Shown in pieces: positions 6,413 to 12,485 of a stretch of 13,872 nt of DNA (position 1 is its first letter; each line of letters starts with the position of its first letter). Location of the stretch: the NCBI GenBank assembly GCA_964564785.1, contig CAZMCT010000110.1:1-13872 (forward strand), read 5' to 3'. This DNA comes from CAZMCT01 sp964564785 (lineage in GTDB: Bacteria; Planctomycetota; Phycisphaerae; UBA1845; Fen-1342). A program made the position numbers and the translations under genes. A model generated the notes under the pieces. That model searched no databases and had not been told where the DNA came from. It worked only from the letters and a program-made list of their open reading frames with translations.

Positions 6413-6606
6413 ATGCCGCAGGGCACGGCCCACGGAAGAGCCGACCTGTCTGATAATGAAACACCGGGGGGTTTCGGGATTGCGGCCCAAACCGCCCCTG
6501 TTCATCCGTTGAACGCGAGCGTCGCGACCGCGCCCGGAACGGGCACGTGGCGGCACACACGGGCTGCCGGCGGTAGCGGATCGGGGCGGGGCTCGCGCGG
6601 GCACGC

Positions 6607-6621
6607 GGTGCCGGCGGCACC
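6607..6621 (-). terminator. GC-rich hairpin directly after the sigma-factor stop
   Basis: GGTGCC and GGCACC form a perfect 6-bp stem around a 3-nt loop, ending one base before the stop codon of the sigma gene. No T-tract follows, so it may stabilise the 3' end rather than terminate by itself. Confidence 0.35.
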
Positions 6622-7593
6622 TCAGGTGAGGGCCGTGGCTTCGAGGGCCGCGCGGAGCTTGAGCAGCGCCTTGTTCTGGATCTGGCGGACACGCTCCTTG
6701 GTCACGCCGATCATCTCACCGACCTGCTCGAGGGTCTTGGCCCGGGCAGCGGCGTCCGCCGGGGCACCGTCGAGGGCGAAGCGGGCGAGAATGACCTTCT
6801 GCTCGACGTCACTGAGCCCGGCCGCGTTTTCGACCAGAATGGTTCGCAATTCGTGCACGCAGTCTCCCTCCCTCGCTTTTCGGTCGATCTCGATTGCGTT
6901 GCCCTTTTCGAGCGCCGGGTCGAACTCGGTCGGGAAGTGCCCGCGATGGCGGGCCATCCGGGCGGCGACGCGCGAAAACGACTTGAGGATCGCGCGGCAG
7001 GCGTAGGTGCTGAATCGGTAGCCGCGCGCGCTGTCAAACTTGTTTACGCTCCGCATCAGCGCCAGATTCCCCTCGCTGATCAGATCGGTCAGGTCCACCC
7101 CGGGAATCCGTGTCCGCTTCGCCATGGCCAGAACGAGCGGAACATTATCGCGAATCACTTCCTCGCGCGTCTCGCTCACACGCCGTTCCCAGCGCAGCAG
7201 TTCCGCCGCCGCATCCCCAGTGAGGCGACGGCCGGAGTTTTCGACCACGGCGTTGAAGAGCTGCTGTCGGCAGTAATTCAGCCGTAGAAACAGGTAGCGC
7301 TCGCGGTCCAGCTCGACCACGGCCGGGTGGACGTCGCGGAGCTGAAACGCTCCGCTGTCGTCGGACCCCGGCACCGCCGGCGACTTGTGGAGCGGGCGGA
7401 GCAGCAAGTCGGCCGCGTGCGGCTGGTCGAAAAAGTCGTCGTGGACGTACTCCACCGGCTCGGTCAGGAGCCGCCGAAGTCTTTTCGCGTCGGCCGGTGC
7501 CAGTGACTGAAGCAGGGCGGCCGACGGCAGCTTGACTGACGGTCTCAGTTTCCGCAGCCGTGAGCTTGGGGGATTCGGCTCACCAGGAAGCAT
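6622..7593 (-). CDS. Sigma-70 family RNA polymerase sigma factor, region 2 plus region 4
   Basis: A 323-aa transcription initiation factor. Region 2 (about 140-215) shows ETREEVIRDNVPLVLAMAKR, DLTDLISEGNLALMRSVNKF and GYRFSTYACRAILKSFSR. Region 4 (about 255-316) ends in a primary-sigma-like helix-turn-helix, TLEQVGEMIGVTKERVRQIQNKALLKLR. Only about 40 residues, beginning HRGHFPTEFDPALEKGN, lie between them, so a normal region 3 is missing. The TWW of primary sigma factors (YATWWIRQAI) is replaced by a shorter YACRAI. This layout resembles a sigma type I associate with Planctomycetota (from memory). The N-terminal 130 residues are of unknown function. I chose ATG 7593 because GGGAG lies 5 nt upstream. 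ATG 7605 and a GTG at 7878 are in frame, but the stretch up to 7878 is Cys/Pro-rich, unlike protein, and contains the promoter. No anti-sigma gene adjoins it. Confidence 0.87.
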   Translation of the reverse strand: MLPGEPNPPSSRLRKLRPSVKLPSAALLQSLAPADAKRLRRLLTEPVEYVHDDFFDQPHAADLLLRPLHKSPAVPGSDDSGAFQLRDVHPAVVELDRERYLFLRLNYCRQQLFNAVVENSGRRLTGDAAAELLRWERRVSETREEVIRDNVPLVLAMAKRTRIPGVDLTDLISEGNLALMRSVNKFDSARGYRFSTYACRAILKSFSRVAARMARHRGHFPTEFDPALEKGNAIEIDRKAREGDCVHELRTILVENAAGLSDVEQKVILARFALDGAPADAAARAKTLEQVGEMIGVTKERVRQIQNKALLKLRAALEATALT

Positions 7594-7792
7594 CGCTTCT
7601 CCCATCCGGTTACTGCCCAAACAGGCGCAGTGAGAGCGCGCCAGCGCGTGCGCGCCGAGCTTAATCTCGAGCAGGCCCACGGACGCGCAACCAGGGGCGC
7701 GCGGACGGAACCCGCATTGAGACAAAGGAGCCGCTTCGTCCGGCCGGGGGAGCCGATGCGCGCCGGACGCGGCACTTTGGGGAGCCGAAGGT

Positions 7793-7821
7793 AGTATACC
7801 CAATACCAGGGGGTGGGGCAA
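7793..7821 (-). promoter_or_regulatory. Sigma-70 type promoter of the sigma-factor gene
   Basis: On the minus strand the -35 TTGCCC (7816-7821) and -10 TATACT (7793-7798) are exactly 17 bp apart, in an otherwise GC-rich region. Transcription would begin near 7786 and leave a leader of about 190 nt before ATG 7593. This also argues against the GTG 7878 start. Confidence 0.6.
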
Positions 7822-8059
7822 GACTCTTTCGCGCGTTGATTGCGCGAGGTCGGTCCGGGCGATAAGAGCTGGCTGCACGGCTCCTTAGATCGGGGACCCC
7901 GGCAAGTCCAGCCACCCGCAGGCAGAAAAACTGTTCGCGTCCGGTACCCGCGCGGCCGGCCGTTCGGCGGCCCGTCGACAGGGGGAACACATCGAAAATG
8001 GGAACAGACACCACGGCGGTCGCTGCTGGTGCCACCGTGATGGTTGGTTGGCGTGTAGC

Positions 8060-8082
8060 CAGCCCCCTTTTGCAACGGGCTG
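8060..8082 (-). terminator. Hairpin after the DUF1573 gene, CAGCCCGTTG-type
   Basis: CAGCCC and GGGCTG pair around an 11-nt loop 31 bp beyond the stop at 8114. Read on the minus strand, it starts CAGCCCGTTGCAAAAG, nearly the same as the inverted-repeat arms at 3314-3411. There is no clear T-tract, so terminator function is a guess from position. Confidence 0.45.
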
Positions 8083-8113
8083 ATACGGCCCCGGCGCCCT
8101 CCAGCGGCCTGGG

Positions 8114-9226
8114 TCAGCTCGCGCCGCTCGGCGAACCGGCAGTCGGAGCGGCTTGCGTCGCAGGCGGGGCTGCGCGGCCGGCGGCGGGCGGTTGAATGAT
8201 CTCGATCGGCACCGTGAGCAGGCGGTACGGCTCATCGCGGGCGTCGGTCGTGATCTCGATTTTCGGACTCGCGTCGGCGGGGAGGGTGTTCCCGGGCGGG
8301 AGGGTCACGACGATCTGGAAGGTGTCGACCGGCTTGCCGTCCTCGGAGGGTCGGAGCGGCTCGAGTTGGGCCTGGATCGATTCGTGCGAGGTTCGCACGC
8401 CCAAGACCTGAATGGGGTAATCGGGGGTGAACGTGACGCGGAGCACGCGTTTCATCGCGCTGGGGGAATTCTGGGGCAAGAACAGCTTCATCGGCCGGAC
8501 GCTGACGGGCGCCTGAACGAAGCCGTAGACCATGGTGCGGATTTCAGGGACGAGCGTGTTGCCGGTCTCGATGATGACGGGGGTCTGATAACGGTTGACA
8601 GCGAGCGGGGGACGCGTGGTGGCAGAGAGGGTGTAGCGGGCGCCGGGTTCGTCGGAAGTCAGCTCGATGTGGAACGGGCCGAAGTCCTGGCCGGGCTTGA
8701 GGCGCAGGTGAAGCGGCTCCGTGTACTTGTTGATGATCGCGACCTTGCGCGTGTCGGCGGTGTTCTGGTAAAGCTCGCCGAAGACCAGCCCTTCCTTCGG
8801 CTCCATCTCGTACATGGGCTTGATGTTGCCGCTGATGCGGATATTCGCGCTGGGTTGGGCGGGGTCGTTGGTGTTGAGCGTGACCGTCTGGTTCGCTTTG
8901 CCGACACGTTTGACCGAGTCGTACGAGATCGTCATTTTGTCAGACTCGCCCGGGGCGAGCGGGCTCTTGGGCTTGGTCGGCACGGTGCAGCCGCACGAGC
9001 TTTTGACCTCCAGCGTAAGGGGGGCGTCGCCTACGTTCTTGAGCGTGAACTCCTTCTTCAACTCCTGTCCCTGCCAAGCCTCGCCGAAATCGAACTCGTT
9101 CGAGCTCAGCTCGAGCTTTGGTGTACCCCCGGCCGGTGCTCCCGACGGCGGCTCTTGACCTCCCGCGAATGCGCAGAGCTCAATCAGGACGACAGCGGCA
9201 GCAGTCTTTGAGCTTCGGGCGCTCAT
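8114..9226 (-). CDS. Exported DUF1573 domain protein (second of a tandem pair)
   Basis: A 370-aa protein with an N-terminal signal (SARSSKTAAAVVLIELCAFAGG, cleavage probably before QEPP), so it acts outside the cytoplasm. Residues about 37-135 form a DUF1573 immunoglobulin-like domain with the family pattern FDFGEAWQGQELKKEFTLKNVGDAPLTLE and the conserved cysteine pair SSCGCTVP (77-83). Then come DSVKRVGKANQTVTLNTNDP and the closing ISGNI strand. The rest, about 230 residues, is rich in beta strands and probably contains further Ig-like repeats. The tail is Ala/Pro-rich and flexible. It starts at ATG 9226 with GAGGAG 8 nt upstream, and lies 52 bp after its paralogue, so the two are probably one transcript. 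The biochemical role of DUF1573 proteins is not settled. Confidence 0.87.
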   Translation of the reverse strand: MSARSSKTAAAVVLIELCAFAGGQEPPSGAPAGGTPKLELSSNEFDFGEAWQGQELKKEFTLKNVGDAPLTLEVKSSCGCTVPTKPKSPLAPGESDKMTISYDSVKRVGKANQTVTLNTNDPAQPSANIRISGNIKPMYEMEPKEGLVFGELYQNTADTRKVAIINKYTEPLHLRLKPGQDFGPFHIELTSDEPGARYTLSATTRPPLAVNRYQTPVIIETGNTLVPEIRTMVYGFVQAPVSVRPMKLFLPQNSPSAMKRVLRVTFTPDYPIQVLGVRTSHESIQAQLEPLRPSEDGKPVDTFQIVVTLPPGNTLPADASPKIEITTDARDEPYRLLTVPIEIIQPPAAGRAAPPATQAAPTAGSPSGAS

Positions 9227-9278
9227 CTGGCGATCTCCTCGGTGCCGGGCTCGCTGGGGGCCGCAGCCAGCGTCTGCG

Positions 9279-10334
9279 TTACTCGTCCCGCAAGCCCACC
9301 GCCCCGTACGTTTTGAGTTCGTAAGCCTGCAAGCTGGTCGTAATCAACACCTCGAGTTGCGGGCAGTCCGGGTCGTTGGTTTTTACCTTGAGCTGGATTC
9401 CTTCCTTCGGCACGTCCGCCGGAGCGGGCAGCTTTACCTTCACGCGCGCGACGGCGTTCACCGGGGGATTCAGTTTATTCATGCCCGGAGGGTGCTCGGT
9501 TTTTCCGAGCACGACTTGGACGCCGGGATGGCTGCACTCCCAGCCAACAAGCTGGAAGTCGTTGCGCTGACCATAGTAATAGATGCTGACGTCGCGCTCG
9601 GGGACCGGCCGCTTGTCGTCCAGATAAATGGCCGCCGGCATGGCCTCGGCCAGACCGAGGATCCGGACCTGCACGGGTATGGCGAACTCCGGCTCGCGCG
9701 GGAGCCCGGTACGGAACAGGATCTTTCCGCGCGTCGTCCCGGCCGGCATCTCACGAACCGTACGGATCGTGACGTTGGCCTCGCGTCCGGGAACGGTTTC
9801 TGAAACCTGAACATCCAAGCCGGCGATATCGCACCGCACAAGCTCCAACTTCATGGGCTCGGGGAGCTGATTCTTGAGCTGGATGCTTGCGGAGAGGCCG
9901 ATGCGGCTCTCGATCGCCTTGAGGGTCAACCCGCCGTGCGGTTCCCTCAGAATGGCCCGCAGGACGTGGCCCTTGATGGGGAACTCGACGGTGGGACGCT
10001 GGGGGTCGTCGCTGTCGATGATGACCTTGGAGTGGACGTCCTTTTGCTTGTTGAGGGTATCGAAGCGGACCTGAATCTCGGTCGATTCACCGGGGGGCAC
10101 GACCTTGCGAGCGGGCTCGGCGACAGTGCAGCCGCAGGTCGAACGGACGTCCTTGAGGTGCAGATCGGCCGTGCCCGCGTTCCGCACGACGAGCGCGAGC
10201 GTGACGCTCTCGGGGTGCCAGACCTGTCCGAAGTCCCAGGAATCTTGCGAGAGCAGCAGTTGCGGTACGCCCTGCGCGGCAGTCAGACCGGCGGTACAGA
10301 ACAGGACCACCCAGCCGCATAAGCCGTAATTCAT
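9279..10334 (-). CDS. Exported DUF1573 domain protein (first of a tandem pair)
   Basis: A 351-aa paralogue of the next gene. The signal peptide is NYGLCGWVVLFCTAGLTAAQG (residues 2-22), with cleavage probable after TAA. The DUF1573 domain (about 25-125) shows SWDFGQVWHPESVTLALVVRNAGTADLHLKDV, the cysteine pair STCGCTVA (65-72), the PPGES turn, and FDTLNKQKDVHSKVIIDSDDP. The remaining 225 residues are beta-rich, Ig-like by character, and contain a second DPDCPQLEVLITT strand pattern near the end. I chose ATG 10334 because GGAG lies 9 nt upstream and it gives a clean signal peptide. The same frame is open to 10499, but that extension is Arg/Pro-rich and overlaps the intergenic hairpin. It lies 161 bp downstream of tadC with its own candidate promoter. 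Confidence 0.86.
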   Translation of the reverse strand: MNYGLCGWVVLFCTAGLTAAQGVPQLLLSQDSWDFGQVWHPESVTLALVVRNAGTADLHLKDVRSTCGCTVAEPARKVVPPGESTEIQVRFDTLNKQKDVHSKVIIDSDDPQRPTVEFPIKGHVLRAILREPHGGLTLKAIESRIGLSASIQLKNQLPEPMKLELVRCDIAGLDVQVSETVPGREANVTIRTVREMPAGTTRGKILFRTGLPREPEFAIPVQVRILGLAEAMPAAIYLDDKRPVPERDVSIYYYGQRNDFQLVGWECSHPGVQVVLGKTEHPPGMNKLNPPVNAVARVKVKLPAPADVPKEGIQLKVKTNDPDCPQLEVLITTSLQAYELKTYGAVGLRDE

Positions 10335-10371
10335 CGGGATGATCTCCGAAATCGTACGCCCAGCGTTCTGT

Positions 10372-10400
10372 AGTATGCGGAGCAACGGCTGTGGTTGCAA
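10372..10400 (-). promoter_or_regulatory. Candidate promoter of the DUF1573 pair
   Basis: On the minus strand TTGCAA (10395-10400) and CATACT (10372-10377) are 17 bp apart, which would give a leader of about 30 nt before ATG 10334. Each box matches the consensus at four of six positions. Confidence 0.4.
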
Positions 10401-10430
10401 CTGCGCGGGGGCCGCAGCGCGCCGCGCAGG

Positions 10431-10450
10431 CGGGCCCGCACGCGGGCCCG
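10431..10450 (-). terminator. Perfect 8-bp GC hairpin after tadC
   Basis: CGGGCCCG is repeated as its own complement around a 4-nt loop, 45 bp downstream of the tadC stop. It is very stable but lacks a T-tract. It separates the Tad genes from the DUF1573 pair. Confidence 0.4.
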
Positions 10451-10495
10451 TGCGGAACGGGGCGGTGCCGATCCGCCGGCGCGGGCACCGACGGC

Positions 10496-11452
10496 TCAAC
10501 CGCCGCCGAGTCCCGGGTTGCTCTGCCAGGCGCGCAGGGCGCTGATCGCGGCCGGTCCGGCGACGACCACGGCGATGGCGGGGAAGATGAAGAGCACCAG
10601 CGGGATCATGAGTTTGACGGCGGTTTTCTGCGCTTTTTCCTCGGCAGCCTGGCGGCGCTTAACGCGCAGCGAATCCGCCTGATTGCGAAGGGCCTTGGCG
10701 ATGCTGGTGCCGAACTTCTCGGCCTGAACGACGACGGAGACGAGACTGCGGACCTCGTCGACGCCCGTGCGGCGGGACATGTTCTCGAGGGCCTCATTGC
10801 GCCGCAGGCCCATCTGGGTCTCCATCGTCGCGATCCGCAGCTCCTCGGAGAGCTCCGGATGCACGGTCGCCATCTCGTCGCCCACGCGTTTGAACGCGGC
10901 GTCGAGCGCCAACCCCGCCTCGACCGAGACCACAAGCAGGTCGAGGGTGTCGGGCAACCCGTGGCGGATTTTCTGCTTGCGGCTGCTGACGGCGGTGCTG
11001 AGCCAGATTTCGGGCAGCACAAGGCCGGCGCCGGCGCAGCAGGCGGCCAGGCCGGCCAGGGAAGCCAGGTGCATGCCGGCGGTGAGGCCGCCGACCAGGC
11101 CGAGGATCAGACCGATGAGCGCGGCGACGGACTTGCTGGCGAGGAACAGGAGCTGGGCGTGCGGCTGGCGGAAGCCGCCGTTGGCGAGGCGGAGCTTGAG
11201 GTTCGTCGTGGCCTCTTCCGAGGTGGGCATCACGAGCTTGCTGAGCACCGGGGTGGCGCGGCGGACCAGCTCGGCGGTGGCGTTTTGGCGAGCGCGGGCG
11301 CGAAGCTCGGCCGTCTCGTCGGTGCCGCGGCGTCCCCAGAGCCGCCGCCGGACGACGGAGCGTTCCTCGTTCTTGCGCGGCAGCAGGCTGTAGACGATGA
11401 GGGCGACCGCGATGGCGAGGAGCACGACGAGGCTGACGATACTGGCGCTCAT
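10496..11452 (-). CDS. tadC: Tad pilus assembly platform protein TadC
   Basis: A 318-aa inner-membrane protein of the Flp/Tad type IVc pilus that pairs with TadB to form the platform turned by the CpaF/TadA ATPase. It has an N-terminal membrane helix (4-24), a helix pair about 105-147, and a C-terminal helix (281-301). The type II secretion F domain (about 165-300) carries the TadC-like run LPDTLDLLVVSVEAGLALDAAF, then ELRIATMETQMGLRRNEALENMSRRTGVDEVRSLVSVVVQAEKFGTSIAKALRNQADSLRVKRRQAAEEKAQK. It starts at ATG 11452 with GAGGTG 6 nt upstream, 20 bp after the tadB stop. The open frame continues upstream to 12526 in antisense-like noise and is not coding there. It is the last of the visible Tad genes; the prepilin and pilus assembly genes are not in this window. 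Confidence 0.92.
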   Translation of the reverse strand: MSASIVSLVVLLAIAVALIVYSLLPRKNEERSVVRRRLWGRRGTDETAELRARARQNATAELVRRATPVLSKLVMPTSEEATTNLKLRLANGGFRQPHAQLLFLASKSVAALIGLILGLVGGLTAGMHLASLAGLAACCAGAGLVLPEIWLSTAVSSRKQKIRHGLPDTLDLLVVSVEAGLALDAAFKRVGDEMATVHPELSEELRIATMETQMGLRRNEALENMSRRTGVDEVRSLVSVVVQAEKFGTSIAKALRNQADSLRVKRRQAAEEKAQKTAVKLMIPLVLFIFPAIAVVVAGPAAISALRAWQSNPGLGGG

Positions 11453-11472
11453 GGCAGGCACCTCGAGACGCA

Positions 11473-12483
11473 CTAGACCTTGATATTGACGATCTTCTTG
11501 ATCATCGCCCAGCCCATGACCTGCATGACGATGGCGACCGTCAGCATGACCTTGCCGGTCGGGTCGGTCAGCAACAGGTTCATGTAGGCCGGGTTGATGT
11601 ACATCAGAATGAAGAACACGAGCACGGGCAGGCCGAGCAGCACGTAGCCCGACAGGCGGCCCTCGGCCGTGAGGGCTTTGACGGTTCCGAACAACTGGAT
11701 TCGCTCGCGGATCACGTGGCTGATCTTGTCGAGCACCTCGGCCAGGTCGCCGCCGACCTGCCGTTGGATCAGCACGGCGGTGACGAAGAAGCGGACGTCG
11801 AGCACGCCGAGGCGATCGGCCAGGTTGCGGAGTGCATCCTCGATCTTCAGGCCCAGGTTTTGCTCGTGGAACACGCGGCCGAACTCGGTGCCCGCGGGGT
11901 CGGGCAGCTCCTTGGCGATGAGCTGCATGGCGCTGGCCAGCGAGTTGCCGGCCCGCAGCGCCTGGCTGAGGAGCTCGAAGACGTCGGGCAGCTGCTCGGT
12001 CAGCTTGCGGAGGCGCTGGTTGCGGCGGCGGATGAGGTACAGGATGGGGACGATGAAGACGCTCGCGGAGACGGCGACGGCGATCAGGGCGCTCACGCCG
12101 AGCACCAGCAGCGCGGCAAACACCAGGCTCGCGATGGCGGTCAGGTTGACGAGCGTCTGGGCGGCGGACCAGGAGAGGTTGGCCTGCTCGAGCGTGCGCT
12201 GGAAACGGGCCGTGAAGCTGAAGCGCGTGAAGGCCCGCGCCAGGGTGCCGCTGGCCTCGATGGTCTGGCGGCGGAAGCTCTCGAAGTCCAGCCGCTCGGT
12301 TGGGCGCTGGCCGGAGGTGCCCTTGAGCCGGTCGACAATCCGCTTGCGGTCGTTGGTCCGCAGGTCGACGGCGACCTGGAAGACGCCGTAGGCCAGCAGC
12401 ACGGAGCCCAGCAGCGGCAGCAGAACCAGGAGCAGGTTCTGGACGACGGCCCCGAAGGCCAGCAGGGTGAGGGTCGGAGTCAT
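11473..12483 (-). CDS. tadB: Tad pilus assembly platform protein TadB
   Basis: A 336-aa inner-membrane protein. Membrane helices are visible at about 15-38, a long hydrophobic pair at 110-150, and two C-terminal helices at about 278-298 and 310-330. The type II secretion F domain (about 160-290) has LTEQLPDVFELLSQALRAGNSLASAMQLIAKELPDPAGTEFGRVFHEQNLGLKIEDALRNLADR, then FFVTAVLIQRQVGGDLAEVLDKISHVIRERIQLFGTVKALTAEGRLSGYVL, which is a close TadB fit. ATG 12483 follows the cpaF stop by only 2 bp, which suggests coupled translation. It works with TadC as the platform of the pilus motor. Length and order (cpaF-tadB-tadC) are typical. Confidence 0.94.
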   Translation of the reverse strand: MTPTLTLLAFGAVVQNLLLVLLPLLGSVLLAYGVFQVAVDLRTNDRKRIVDRLKGTSGQRPTERLDFESFRRQTIEASGTLARAFTRFSFTARFQRTLEQANLSWSAAQTLVNLTAIASLVFAALLVLGVSALIAVAVSASVFIVPILYLIRRRNQRLRKLTEQLPDVFELLSQALRAGNSLASAMQLIAKELPDPAGTEFGRVFHEQNLGLKIEDALRNLADRLGVLDVRFFVTAVLIQRQVGGDLAEVLDKISHVIRERIQLFGTVKALTAEGRLSGYVLLGLPVLVFFILMYINPAYMNLLLTDPTGKVMLTVAIVMQVMGWAMIKKIVNIKV

Positions 12484-12485
12484 GA

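Larger units (their letters stand above)
6250..6621. other. 372-bp intergenic region between the sigma-factor gene and the TPR gene
   Basis: This stretch lies downstream of the minus-strand sigma gene and upstream of the minus-strand TPR gene. It holds a compact hairpin touching the sigma stop (6607-6621), a weaker hairpin, GAAAC...GTTTC (6458-6475), and a candidate promoter for the TPR-nadD-GH109 run (6383-6412). I see no tRNA-like cloverleaf or small gene with a good ribosome site. Confidence 0.6.
7594..8113. other. 520-bp non-coding region: sigma-gene leader, promoter and upstream sequence
   Basis: From low to high coordinates it holds a leader of about 190 nt for the minus-strand sigma gene, including a possible stem (7702-7710 with 7735-7742), the promoter at 7793-7821, a GC-rich stretch with a short CGGGGACCCCG hairpin near 7895, and a hairpin at 8060-8082 after the DUF1573 stop. 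The sigma frame stays open up to GTG 7878 (AAGGAG 2 nt upstream), but the encoded extension does not look like protein. Confidence 0.6.

Noticed and set aside
6371..6480. Possible tRNA, because a minus-strand frame reads GSSVGRAL, a phrase often seen in false translations of tRNA genes
   Set aside because: No cloverleaf, no GGTTCGA arm and no acceptor stem could be found on either strand.
7594..7878. N-terminal extension of the sigma factor from GTG 7878 (AAGGAG 2 nt upstream)
   Set aside because: The extension is Cys/Pro-rich and not protein-like, a strong promoter lies inside it, and ATG 7593 has a better-spaced ribosome site.
7860..7925. Possible structured RNA or tRNA in the stretch with CGGGGACCCCG
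   Set aside because: Only short local stems form; there is no conserved RNA layout that I recognise.
8153..9211. Plus-strand open frame of 352 codons
   Set aside because: Antisense to a DUF1573 gene with a signal peptide, ribosome site and family motifs; the predicted protein is low in complexity.
10391..11476. Plus-strand open frame of 361 codons
   Set aside because: Antisense to tadC, with no ribosome site or domain.
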